A stretch of 64,000 nucleotides of DNA from contig NW_019775791.1 of NCBI RefSeq assembly GCF_001039355.2, positions 203,163 to 267,162 of the forward strand, in the 5' to 3' direction. The translations under genes were made by a program, and so were the position numbers. Positions within the stretch are counted from its first letter, which is position 1. Every line of letters begins with the position of its first letter. This stretch comes from Lingula anatina. Taxonomy: Eukaryota > Brachiopoda > Lingulata > Lingulida > Lingulidae. This document shows, piece after piece, positions 50,401-62,500 of this stretch. A model generated the notes under the pieces. That model had not been told where the DNA came from, made no database searches, and saw nothing but the letters and a program-made list of their open reading frames with translations.

Positions 50401-51057
50401 GGGGGCTGTATAATGCTTGAGATTGTTACCTATTTCCATTATCATGCTAAACATGTAAATAAATTTATCATTGATGTATATGTGTGTTATATATCATTCC
50501 TAAGCTGGAGCATATGTAAATGTTTTACCTACCACCAGTCAATTGAAAGTCTGTCTTCAAATTAAAGACAACTTTTTTTTTTCTTCTAGACTTGGATTGG
50601 TGTATTAGCCAAAATCATCACAAAAATGCTTAGAACTTAACAGTGGATTAAAATCATTTCATAATGCTAAAGGTGTAAACAGACTTATATAGGCAAGCTC
50701 TTGAACTATTTTAACTCTAAGTAATAAACATCATATTTTGGTAAAAATTGTCCATTTTGATCATACCAAAATAATTTTTATCCAATTAAAATGCTTATTA
50801 CTCCACATAGGTAAGCACTTTGCTGGGATGCTTTGACACAGTGGTTGAAGTCTTTGTCTGCCAGTTTGTTCAAGTGTATGTGGTGATTTTTTATAAATAC
50901 ATACATTGTTTTCTAACTGGGCAACATAAAGGCCTAAATCATTTAAAAAAGCCGTTTAATAAAATGCAAGATATCGTAACACATTAAATAACTTTACAGC
51001 GAACGAAATAAATCAAGATGATCTCCATCAACCAATTATTTATGCTAAGATTCGTGG

Positions 51058-51091
<34 letters not shown>

Positions 51092-51521
51092 TGTTTAGAT
51101 GATCAGGAAAATATAATGTGTAGACCTGTATAATACAATGTATACATGACAACATGGTACGGGCGCCACTGGTCTCCCATCTGTCACGTTTTGGTCTGTG
51201 GAAGGAGGACACTAACATCCTATGTTATATAGTCTGAATACTTACTTCACAGTCATATAAATCCCTTAACTGATCGTCAACCCAATCTTCCACTTTAAGT
51301 CTCTTTCGAATTAAAACCATTTGCTGTGCTCCATATTTTGCTGTAAAATATTTCTGTTTCTGTTCATGCACTTCATCTCGTTTCGTTGGTGTGTGAAAGT
51401 TCACAGCATGATTTCCCGGTGAAGTATTGTTGTGGACAGTGTTAGCAGGTGCTGCGGCGTTCCTATACGAGTTCATGTCAGCTACTGCTGGAGTAGTCCC
51501 TGTACTTGTGAACGTCGCCAT
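41413..51521 (-). CDS. PPP1R14: PPP1R14/CPI-17 family protein phosphatase 1 inhibitor
   Basis: Minus-strand exons 51521-51246, 43453-43367, 41840-41799 and 41454-41413 give 149 codons (148 aa; vertebrate CPI-17 has 147), all with phase-0 junctions. The family inhibits PP1 and myosin phosphatase when a conserved Thr just before VKY is phosphorylated. Here the equivalent is Thr60 in YFTAKYG, followed by the helix RKRLKVEDWVDDQLRDLYDC, which aligns with the CPI-17 phosphatase-binding core. Exon 2 encodes the acidic IDLDEVLDLD segment and exon 4 the last helix KFIEELLER. The N-terminal 50 residues are low-complexity (Ala/Thr/Asn) and lineage-specific. Start context is GTGATGG. Splice donors are gtaagt throughout. 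Intron 1 spans 43454-51245 and holds no other supported gene. Which vertebrate paralogue (A-D) is closest cannot be decided. Confidence 0.88.
42258..42286. repeat. (GA)n microsatellite
   Basis: About 14 GA units in the intron between PPP1R14-like exons 2 and 3. Confidence 0.9.
43454..51245 (-). other. 7.8-kb intron 1 of the PPP1R14-like gene
   Basis: AT-rich, with scattered short frames and C/G runs (about 45466-45480 and 46050-46058). I see no exon-like or known repeat protein in it. A 101-codon plus-strand frame at 48782-49087 has no recognisable motif. Size and position (after the first coding exon) are typical for an enhancer-bearing first intron, but this cannot be shown from sequence alone. 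Confidence 0.5.
51058..51089. repeat. (TG)n microsatellite
   Basis: About 15 TG units, 160 bp downstream (gene sense) of the PPP1R14-like exon 1 donor. Confidence 0.9.
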
Positions 51522-52919
51522 CACTTCACAACACGAACACCATGCACCCTACAGTTTATCGTCTGAAAATAGTGCGGTCATCTGTTCAATAAATATTACT
51601 TCGCGGAGAGGGGGAAACCTCTCGTGCCAGGATCACATTTGAAAGGTGCGTGCGGTTAAACGTCTTTATTATATTGCTATGCTGACTGTTCCCATTCAAA
51701 TTTTACCAGTTGTCTTTTCTCTTCGTACCTTGGTAGAAATAAATCTGCTAAGAATGCAAACGAACTTTTTTCTTCACACCTGGCGCATAAGAATATCGGT
51801 TCAGGTTTGTGAGGAGGCCTGTCAGGTATATTGATGTATTGAAAAAATCAGCGTCATTTAAGATCACGTTTCGTGTCAAGTTACAGTCTAAATTATTTCA
51901 AATGTAACAATTACAAAGGGAGTTTTGGCATACTTTTTTGAATTGAATGTAAACAAACCGTAAATCAATATACATATTTAGGCTCAACTTTAAGATCTGC
52001 AGCCTTTGCGTTTTTATTTTTTTTCACAACAGGAGCTAGATAATGTTCATTATAAATTGGCCTTAATTAAATCACTTTGAGAACACCTCGAAAAAACACT
52101 ATTTAGTCGACTTGTTATATATCCATATGTATTAATCTCTCCGTTTGGTTCGAAACGGTAACATCTTGTTTTAATGAAATTAATAGAATGTGAATTCCTT
52201 TATTCACAATGACGGCAAAGCTAGGAGTAACACTTTTTTTAGATAAAATGTTCCGCTGGCAATGTTTTTTTCCTCTTGTGTAACGACAGATTTTCTCCTT
52301 TTTCGTAATCGACACACTACAGCTAGAAGTCACATGCAGTTAATTTGTGAGACAAGTACTAGTATGAGAAAATTGATTTTGCGTGAATTGCTCACCTGCT
52401 ATAAAATAATTAATTGTAAATCTGATCAATTCTTGAAACTATCTAGCTTTTAAAAGATAAAAATTACAGCATATTAAACGCAAAAAATGTGTTTACAGAA
52501 ACAAACGAATATTAAAAAAACAACATCACAAGTATGCACTTACGTCGGTTTGAGGGAGAACCGATTTTACATGATTTTAGGACTCACGTTTAAAACAAGG
52601 GCCGACACGCTTTCTTATCTTCTTTGTTTACTCCAACAGTCTCGATGGGTTGGTTCTGAGACAGATAAGAAATAAAATTCCAAATACCAGAAGATAATGG
52701 AACTCATTTATAATACGAGCCTGGCGGCTTTGCCGAGTTTGGTTGTGTTAGAGAAGGCAATGTTTAAATGGCGCAACCTCTTTAGGAGTCGGTTGGTTTT
52801 TAACAGACTGCCCCCCCCTTTTTTATTTTCTTTTTCTTTTTTTATTATTTAATTATTTATTTATTTTGGACAAACTTGGACCTCTCATTGCACAGGAATA
52901 CTTTTAAGTAAAAAAATAG
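51522..52919. other. Upstream region of the PPP1R14-like gene
   Basis: The promoter of the minus-strand gene should lie in the first few hundred bases. No TATA element assigned. The remainder is AT-rich with no gene. Confidence 0.4.
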
Positions 52920-53774
52920 ACACAGTAACACATTGTCTTGGTGCTTACTTGTTTACATAATGTTTCTTTATTAGAATCATAACAGATGTGCTGGTACATG
53001 TAAAATTAATGTTCAACAAAATGTACCATTGTGCCTGCTATATCAACCACATTATTTAAGCATTGAAACTGGGTGTTTAATGAAAAAGTATTTTTTTGTG
53101 TAAATATCCTTTTACAATTTATATGTATAAACAAAGAAGCCTTGAAGAACATCAAAGTTTAAGAAAAAATAATTTATACTTTAAATTTCAATAGATTATG
53201 TGAATACTATGAAATAATTATATAAGTTATGTGAATACAGTGGAAAAAAACATTTATAAAAAGATACACATATAAAGTAATTGAGATATCAAGCGACGCA
53301 TACAAACCACTTCCACAAGTTTCGAAAACAACTAAAATAAATTCAACATGCCAAGTCATAAAATAAATCAATCCTTTGTTCTGCCAAAAATAGCTTTAAA
53401 ACTGCACATTCTTCAAAATTTTGGTTGTAAAGTGACCTATTTATTCATTCCTCCAATTGGTAAAAGTACCATAAATGATGTAGTACTGGCCACACAATGC
53501 ATCATTATCATATATGATTAAATTTTTCACTAAATATTATCTTCATGTATGTAAAAACATAAAATTCTAAAAAATGCTACTAAAATTTTGATACTTTTCA
53601 TGGTTATGTGGCCATTTGCCAACTCTGGACTTTTTTAATGAAGAATGATGTGGAAGTGTGTATTACAGGGTGATCATTAAATTGGATGAATTTGGGCTTG
53701 GGCTGAAAACACATCAAATCTCTGTGTTATCACAGTCTTGTACCATTAGTAGACAACCCCTTGCTTGTGTCAGT

Positions 53775-56700
53775 TTACAGTTTTGGATGAAGATAATATG
53801 ACTGATGCACCACCAAAGAACTGTTAATGTCAGATAAGCTGGCACAACCTGAAAAAAAAAATGAAATAATAAATCACTTAAAACTCAACATATATGATAC
53901 CCTATTACTGCTTCAGTTGCAAAATTGTGACACCAAATATGAGATAAAACTGTCTTAAGTAGTGTTTATACTACAACAAATTATTTTCCTTGAAAACAAA
54001 AAAAAGAATGACATAAGTTTCAGAGTTAATCATACTTCATGATGCTGACTTGAACATATATATTAATGTATAAAATGCTATTAGACTTTCCAAGCATTTA
54101 CCCTCTACCAGAGAGATGTGCATGGAATTAGCCTGAGAAAAACCTTTGAATATCTAGTGAAAAATCTATCTACGGGTATTAAGCATTATGGCAATGGCTT
54201 GCACAGGATGATCAGCAAATCCTGCTAAAATTACTAAGTGGAAAATTATGCTTTTAAAAAGAAAGCTAGGATTCCCCCTCCCCCCAATAACTTCTCCAAG
54301 TGGCAAACTGTACCTGCTAGGGCCATGGCTAAGCTTAGCTCGTCTCTTAGAATCTGGAGAATTGTCTTCACACCTGCCTCACCCTAAATATTGAATAGAA
54401 TATAAGGCTGACAAGAAGCATAGGCTGTTGGGAATTTATAGGAAACATTTTTGGACTCATTTGGTTGGACTGTAAGGAAAAATTTAAAAGAAACAAAATC
54501 TGGTAAAACTTCTACATCTCTAGTCTGTTATTTGATGCAAATTTGGGTAAGAAAATATAACTTATTATAGGTATTCTTACATCATAGGCCAGCCCATACA
54601 GTGCAGGTCTACCAATGAAAACTGCTTTAGCTCCTAATGCCAGAGCTTTTAGTACATCTGTGCCTGTTCTGACACCCCCATCCAAGTAGACTTCACACTG
54701 GCCATTCACGGCACGCACCACCTCAGGTAAAACATCAATCTAAGAAAAATAGTAGACATACATAGGAAATATATATCTCACTCACTTTTTTTTTTTTTTT
54801 TGTGAATCCACATTTGCAGCTTTGCATACTCAAACAGCACAGCAGTTTTGAAAAGAAGAATCCTCTGAAAAATCATTAATCTGCAAATAAAGTAAAGATA
54901 AATTTTAATCTACTGCAGCAAATTTTACTTCTTATTAGTTGAATTATTAGTATACTCATACAAACAAAATAGATTCAAAAATTAAAATTTCTCACCGTTG
55001 CAGGCACACCATCCAGCTGTCTTGCTCCATGATTAGATACAACAATGCCGTCTACACCTGTTCTCACTGCTTCAACTGCATCCTCTCCTGTTATTATCAA
55101 AAAAGACAGATGAACAACTTGAGTGCCATTGTTGACCAAAGAGCAGTTTCAATAATTTCTTTCTTATTTGGGATGGTATACACTTCTTACTTTGCTCACA
55201 ATTCATGATGTATAATATAGCCTTAAGCATTCTTGCCCATTGATTTTTCTAGTCATATTTCCTTTTGCTGTATATTAGAAATTCGAAGGTGTATAACATG
55301 TATGCATTTTGATGACAAAGACTAAACACCTAGCTTGGATAATATATGCAGTTATGTAGCTTACATAGACTTCCAAAATATTTTCTCACCTTCATCAAAA
55401 CTAGAAAATGCTTGAACATAAAAAGTCTACGCATGTTACTGAATCTCTAAGCAGAAAATAGTATTAGTGGAAATCGCCTCCATTTCTTGATAATTAAGCA
55501 TGAGAGAATATGCTTAAGTTTTTTGCAGAAATTGATGAGAATTTACCTGTGAGAATGCCCTTCACAATAATAGGAAGTTTTGTGAACTGTTTCAGCCACC
55601 TTACGTCAGTCCATTTCAAAGACGGATTTAAGAGGGAGGCAGCAAATTTACTCTGACCTGACCCTTTCCTTCCTTTCACTCCGTCAGATTTATAATCTGC
55701 TTGCTTGAAATTAGCCATTCTAAAATATCAAAATAAATTACTCAGTTTTAGCACCTACAGTCTCTGCATAAATCCTATTAACCTACTGAACAGAAACTGT
55801 GGCCAGTAATTAAACAAAGTTACACATTTTCACTTTAATTACATGAGAATATGGAATGGGGCCATTGTTTAAATTGCAAATTTAATGATTAAAAGAGGAG
55901 GAGGGAGGCATTCAGCCTTTTACACCTGTGTATATTACTCTTACCCCGACATATCCCCATCCCATGGGGGTTACATCCCTATAAGTCCCCGCACCGATAC
56001 TCCCCCACATGCAGTTTCGATGTGGGGAAACAATAATGTTTTACTGGCAATTTTACTGGGGATGTATCGATGCATGGATCGATATTGGTGTGGGGTCCTA
56101 TTGATGTGCATAATACACAAAAATTTACTAAGGGGGATTATTGGTGCGGGGGGAATAACGGTGCGGGGGAGTAACGGTGCGGGGGAGTATCGACATGACC
56201 CCAAATGGGTATGATTAAATTCTGGATCCAATAGTAATGTGTTACATGTACATGTACCTGAGATGTGGAGGCAAGGTAAACTTATTTCTAGTATCAGCCA
56301 GTCTTCTCCCAAACATGGGTGTGTCAACAGTTAAAACCAAAGCTTTGTATCCACTGCGCTCTGCTCTTCTCACTAGTTCTTTAGTCACTTCCCGATCACG
56401 GTAGATGCAGATTTGAAACCAACGCAGACCCTCTGGAGATGCCTGGGCCACTTCTTCTATACTGGAGGTAGCCATTGTGCTGAGAACCATACAGGTTTTC
56501 ATTGCAGCTGCAGCTTAAAGAAAACAGAAATGAATGTAATTTAACATTAAACAAAAAGTCATTATATTTTTAGATAATAATTTTTAATGGTTTTGGCTAG
56601 CATATGTCTTATTAGTGATAAGGGAAATTAGATAACAGTTCTAACATGCAAAAAATAAAGAACTGGATGAAAAATTGGCTAATTTAGAATAATGTACCAT

Positions 56701-57086
56701 TGGAAATGGTAAAAAGCTTTCTCTTGTATTACAATGTTGGCTAATAATCTAAGTCCTTCATACCCCTTCCAGTGGCTACCTCTCCATCAGGGTGTGCCAT
56801 CCTTTGCAAGGCTGTGGGCGCGATTCCTACAGGGAAGTCAACTGGCTGCCCTTGGATCCTGGTGGACAAGTCTCTCTTTGAGACATCTTTTTGTAAAAAC
56901 CGTGGCCGAAATCTATACCTAATAAAAAGTATAATGACACATTATTTATTAACTGTATATCTGTATATCCATAAATGTTATAATGTACACTGTATATCCA
57001 TTAAGTGTAATTTGAACTTTTCCTTTAGTTGATCAAAGACTTTTACCAAAATCCATTTGTCTTTTGTATCCATAACAGTTCTAACA

Positions 57087-57117
<31 letters not shown>

Positions 57118-57574
57118 TGTGTGTGTGGGGGGGGTATTTTCTTCTTCACTTGAGGGGAGGGGGAGTAAATGATTATAAACACAAAGTATTCAGAAGCTTG
57201 GTCCTTCACAAATTGGTTGGCAGCTTCACCTTGCCCTAGTCTATGCCTTTTTCATCAGGTAATATGTAAGAATGCAGGGTACATCATTTTAACCTTGCCT
57301 CAGTGAGATGCGGGTTAACGTCTTACTTTTGTTCCCTCCTTTGGGGGCTCCTTTCCGCACTGATAATCATTATGTCCTTGGAGTCTAACTACAGTGTACA
57401 TTATGCAAAAGCAGCTCAGTTACATTTGCTTTACCTTCCAAATGCAGCTCTGTTATCCCTGAGAGACTGCTCGTCATTTGCGCCACTTCTGTAGTAGTCT
57501 AACGCATTTCTATCAAGTTTACCAAAGGCATATTTCTCGAAGTCATCTAAGCAGACTAAAGATCCAGTTGCCAT
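53775..57574 (-). CDS. HAO1: 2-hydroxyacid oxidase, HAO1-like, copy 1
   Basis: Exons (minus): 57574-57435, 56918-56764, 56513-56258, 55719-55547, 55087-54996, 54739-54581, 54383-54314, 53848-53775; 372 aa (human HAO1 has 370). It is a peroxisomal FMN enzyme that oxidises glycolate or other 2-hydroxy acids to 2-oxo acids with H2O2 release. [10 protein letters not shown] at the N-terminus, VDTP, VKGIL, the catalytic [14 protein letters not shown] and [19 protein letters not shown] (FMN phosphate) are all present. The C-terminus HPKL is a weak variant of the peroxisomal SKL signal. Oddities: residue 134 is Cys (codon 56409-56407) in FQICIYRD, where human HAO1 has Tyr132 and copy 2 has Tyr, and the Trp of human position 110 is Met. 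The protein may have altered substrate use or reduced activity. Confidence 0.92.
55955..56215. mobile_element. 0.26-kb insertion in intron 3 of oxidase copy 1
   Basis: Copy 2 reads CCCCATCCCAATTTGATTAA straight across, whereas copy 1 has about 260 bp between these words. The insert carries CCCCGCACC near the left and three GGTGCGGGGG-type units at 56142-56190, with weakly inverted ends (CCCATGGGGGT against ACCCATTTGGGG). It was inserted after the gene duplication, or lost precisely from copy 2. Confidence 0.6.
57086..57127. repeat. (TG)n microsatellite, interrupted
   Basis: GTGTGT runs broken by one CAC, in intron 1 of oxidase copy 1. The copy 2 counterpart (about 63440) lacks the expansion. 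Confidence 0.9.
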
Positions 57575-57605
57575 AATTTGAGATGTTGGATGACCCAGTT
57601 AGTCA

Positions 57606-59519
57606 AGAAGCCAGAACGCTAACCCTGCAGTGTTTTTTCCTAAACTTTTTTTGTTGAAATGCATTCTTCATGTCAAAAGAAGCAAAATTAGCGTGGTTGC
57701 TACTTCTGAAACATTGAGCATTTATCAATATGGCTGTCAATTTATGAGGAAAAATAGAAAAACGACCAGAAGTCGCCGGGTATACTTTATCAAGAGCTTC
57801 TTTAAATGTTTGTCCTATTAGCAGAGCACAGTGGGACTAGTGAATACAGTTAAGTGTGTTACTTTCAGCAAAAAAGTCAAAATGGCCATCAAAACATATA
57901 ACAGAAAGTCAAAAAAGCAGCAATTTTTTTATTTATTTATTTATTTTTTTTTTTGCATATTTAATCTTATTAAAGGATATTTCCCCTTTTATATTTTTGT
58001 TCATTTTTATATTTTGTTAGCCATGATCCTAAACTGTCAGAAACTGCTCAGTAGGACACATACTGTCGATGCAGAGTGATATAACGTCGTTTTCTCGCGC
58101 CAGGACGTAACGTCGGGCTCAAATTTTGTAAAAATTTAAACTTGGTCGAAAAATGGCTATATACTTCAAATAAATGCAAACTTAGCAAGTCTAATACGAT
58201 ATTATGATTGTGGGGTATGTAGACTTTATATTCATGTAGCCTTCTACTGAAATTTTGTCGTTCAGACTGAGCTTGCGTTCATCAAAGTCGCACTGAGCGG
58301 TAAAATTTGACCTTGGAAACATCGTAACTTTGGCCACTATTCCTCAACTAGAGAGAAATTCGGGAAATTCCCTTCAAAATCTAAAACCTGGATATATATA
58401 TGACCATTTTATTAATTTTAAGCCAATTTCGTATTTGGAAACAATTTCCTCTCAATATAGTCCCTCGCTATACAAAAGCATTTTCGGACACGTCAATTTT
58501 TCAGTGTTCTGGATTTGAGAGAAATAACTGTAAGATAAGAGTTTATTTAGCCAATTAACTCTGTACAGTGCATTGACAAAAGCTTACAGTTTTTCAATAG
58601 ACGGATAACTCCTCGTTTAGTCTCTAAAATATGGAAAGTCAATTCACTGTAGTTTTTTCGCAAAGTTTATTTATTTCAGACGTACGCATTTTTCATCGCG
58701 CCGCTTTTTTGGCGCTATATCGTGACGCAGATGTACCGGAAAATCCATGACGTTTCAAATCACACCTAAATCCTGACAGTATGGGTCCTACTGTGCTTAT
58801 TTGACATTCAACAGATGGTGGCAGACTGTGTCATCCATTTGCCACTCCCACAAACACCATAGTAGAAGCCTGCTATGTTATATCTTACAAGCTTTTTTAA
58901 AAGAAATTATTTCATCTGGGTGGCAAAACTTACAAATGCTTATTAAGCTTGACTTTCTTTGCCAGTTCATTCGTACGAGGTACGTAATGAGAATCTTTTG
59001 GAATTCAAAATAGCCATCAATTTGTTATATAAATAGCAAGAGCCAAACGTTCAAATCAAAAATTGCACAAATAAAATTTTTTCTGCAAAAAATTCCCATT
59101 TTACGAAAATTTTGGCCCATTTGACCTTGAAATAAAGGTCAAAGGTCAAACCCAAAGGGGGTATTTGAAATCTACATACATGATTTTCGGTCAGCAATCT
59201 ACAGAACTTTTTTCCCATAATTTCTTTGGTTTGGAAGATTTTCAGCATTTAATTTTGCAAATTTTGGACAAGGGTGCATTGCGATGAGCGCCACACCTAG
59301 ACCTGTGCACCGACAAAGTCCAAAATTTACGTGGTACGAGTTGAGATTATATGTGACCTAAATCCAAGAGATGGGTAGGCAGGCTCTTGTAGTCTAGGAG
59401 GAGAAGCAGTAACAGTAACTTGGCAGCGGAGCCAACGGAGCCGGCAGGGCTGGCCGATGAGACAGACGAGGCGGGTCGGGACTAAAACCATGTGTACCTC
59501 CAGCGCTACGCTGGTGGTA
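57606..59519. other. Spacer between the two oxidase genes
   Basis: Holds an inverted-repeat element (58049-58793, listed separately) and a GC-rich patch at about 59360-59515. The patch includes a small perfect hairpin (GTACCTCCAGCG / CGCTGGTGGTAC-like, 59500-59520) and is compositionally unlike its surroundings. No gene was recognised. Confidence 0.45.
58049..58793. mobile_element. 0.75-kb inverted-repeat element
   Basis: The ends CAGTAGGACACATACTGTC and (complement of right) CAGTAGGACCCATACTGTC differ by one base. TGCT borders both sides (left CTGCT, right TGCTTA), a possible 4-bp target duplication. It is non-coding, with CpG-rich sub-terminal blocks (TAACGTCGTTTTCTCGCGCC and GGCGCTATATCGTGACG). 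The family is unknown. Confidence 0.65.
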
Positions 59520-62500
59520 CAATAAACACACAACACATTGTTTTGGTGCTTACTTGTTTACACCATGGTACTTTATTAGAATCACAATAGATGAGTCAGT
59601 AAATATGTAAGTAATGTTCAACAAAATTTACTATTGTGAAAGCTATTAGTAATTATGTCAACCATTTCCTTTTAGCATTGAAACTGAGTGTTTAATTAAA
59701 AAGTATTTCTTTGTGCAAATATCTTTTTACAATTTACATGTATAAATAAAGAAGCCTTGAAGAACATCAAAGATTAAGAAAAAATATATTTATACTTTAA
59801 ATTTCAATAGATTATGTGAATACTATGAAATAATTATATAAGTTATGTGAATACAGTGGAAGAAAACATTTATAAAAAGATACATATATAAAGTAATTGA
59901 AATATCCAGTGATGCATACAAACCACTTCCACTAGTTTCGAAAACAACTAAAATAAATTCAACATGCCAAGTCATAAAATAAATCAATTCTTCGTCCTGC
60001 CAAAAATAGCTTTAAAATTGCACATTCTTCAAAATTTTGGTTGTAAAGTGACCTATTTATTCGTTCCTCCAATTGGTAAATGTACCATAAATGATGTAGT
60101 ACTGGCCACACCATGCATCATTATCATATATGTTTAAATTTTTCACTAAATATTATCTTTATGTATGTAAAAACATAAAACTCTAAACATTTCTACTATA
60201 ATTTTGATAATTTTCATAGTTATGTGGCCATTTGCCAACTCTAGACTTTTTGCATGAAGAATGACGTGGAAGTGTGTATTGCAGGGTGATCATTAAATTG
60301 GATAAAGTTGGGCTTGGGCTGAAATCCCATCAAATCTCCGTGTCATCACAGTCTTGTACCATTACTCCTTGCTTGTGTCAGTTTACAGTTTTGGATGAAG
60401 ATAATATGACTGATGCACCACCAAAGAACTGTTAATATCTGATAGGCTGGCACAACCTTAAAAAAAGAGAGAAAATGATGAAATAAATCACTTAAAACTC
60501 AACATATATGATATCCTGTTATTGCCTCAGTTGTAAAATTGTGACATTAAATGTGAAATAAAACTGTCTGATGGAATATTTATAGTATGACAAATTGTCT
60601 TTCCTCCAAAACAAGAAAAAAAGAACAAGTAACAGAGTTAATCATACTGCATGATGCTGATTTTAAACATATATATTAATGCATAAAATGCTATAAGACT
60701 TATCAAGCATTTACCCTCTACCAGAGAGATGTGCAACGAATTAGCCTGAGAAATATCTTTGAATATCAAGTGAAAAATCTATCCATGGCCCTGGTAGAGG
60801 GTATTAAGCATTATGGCAATGGATTGCACAGGATGATCGGGATATTCTGTTAAAAGCACTTAGTTGAAAATTATGCTTGAAAAAGAAATCTAGGATATAC
60901 CCCCCCCCCCACCCCAACCCCAAAATAACTTCTCCAAGTGGCAAACTGTACCTGCTAAGGCCATGGCTAAGCTTAGCTCATCTCTAAGAATCTGGAGAAT
61001 TGTCTTCACACCTGCCTCACCCTAAATATTGAAAAGAATTTAAGGATGACAAGAAACATTTTTTGAACTCATTTGGTTGGACTGTAAGGAAAAATTTAAA
61101 AGAAACAAAATCTGGTAAAACTTCTACATCTCTAGTCTGTTATTTGATGCAAATTTGGGTAAGAAAATATAACTTATAGGTATTCTTACATCATAGGCCA
61201 GCCCATACAGTGCAGGTCTACCAATGAAAACTGCTTTAGCTCCTAATGCCAGAGCTTTTAGTACATCTGTGCCTGTTCTGACACCCCCATCCAAGTAGAC
61301 TTCACACTGGCCATTCACAGCACGCACCACCTCAGGTAAAACATCAATCTAAGAAAATAGGAGACCTATATATATCACTCAAGTTTTTTTTTAATTCACA
61401 CTTGCAGCTTTGCACACTCAAACAGCACAGAAGTTTTGAAAAGAAGAATCCTCTGATATTTTGAACTAAATCTCTAAAAAATCATTAATCTAGTAAAGAT
61501 AAATGTTCTACTACAGCAAATTCTATTTCTTATTAGTTGAATTATTAGTATACTCATACAAACAAAATAGATTCAAAAATTAAAATTTCTCACTGTAGCA
61601 GGCACACCATCCAGCTGTCTTGCTCCATGATTAGATACAACAATGCCGTCTACACCTGTCCTTACTGCTTCAACTGCATCCTCTCCTGTTATTATCAAAA
61701 ATGATAGACAAACAACTTGAGTGCCATTGTTGAGCAAAAAGGAGTTTCAATAATTACTTTCTTATTTGGGATGGTATACACTTTTTACTTACTGTAGTTA
61801 ACAATTCATGATGTAAAGTATAGCCTGAAGCATTTATGCCCAAAATCATATAAAATCATTAGGGAAAATCAAATGTTTATAAAATATATGCATTTTGATG
61901 GCAAAGACTAATCATCTTGGATAATATGCAGTTATGTAGCTTACGTACAGTTCCAATTTTTTTCCCCGTCTTCATCAAAAACTAGAAAATGCTTGAACAT
62001 GAAAGGTCTAGTCTTTGTATGTTACTGAATCTCCTACCAAGAGAATGGTATTAGTTGTAAACTTAACTTCTTGATCATTAAGCATGAGAGAATATGTTAA
62101 AATTTTATAGTGTTTTGATTAAGATGAAGATGATTTACCTGTGAGAATACCCTTCACAATAACAGGAAGCTTTGTGAACTGTTTCAGCCACCTAACGTCA
62201 GTCCATTTCAAAGATGGATTAAAAAGGGAGGCAGCATATTCACTCAGACCAGACTCCTTGCTTCCTTTCACTCCATCAGATTTATAATCTGCTTGCTTGA
62301 AATTAGCCATTCTAAAATATCAAAATAAATTAATCAGTTTTAGTGCCTACAGTCACTGCATAAATCCTATTAACCTACTGAGCAAAAACAGTGGCCAGTA
62401 ATTAGTTACAAATTTTCACTTTAATTACATGTGAATATGGAATGGGGCCATTGTTAACATTGCAAATTTTATGATTAAAGGAGGAGAAGGAAGGCATCAG

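Larger units (their letters stand above)
52920..57605 (-). repeat. Segmental duplication unit 1 (partner 59520-63875)
   Basis: Exons, introns and 3' flank of the two oxidase genes align throughout. Homology starts near ACACATTGTCTTGGTGCTTAC (about 52930, partner 59530) and ends just beyond the start codons (TTGAGATGTTGGATGACC). Intron differences are small indels, a 0.26-kb insertion in unit 1 and point changes. Exon lengths are identical. Confidence 0.85.
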
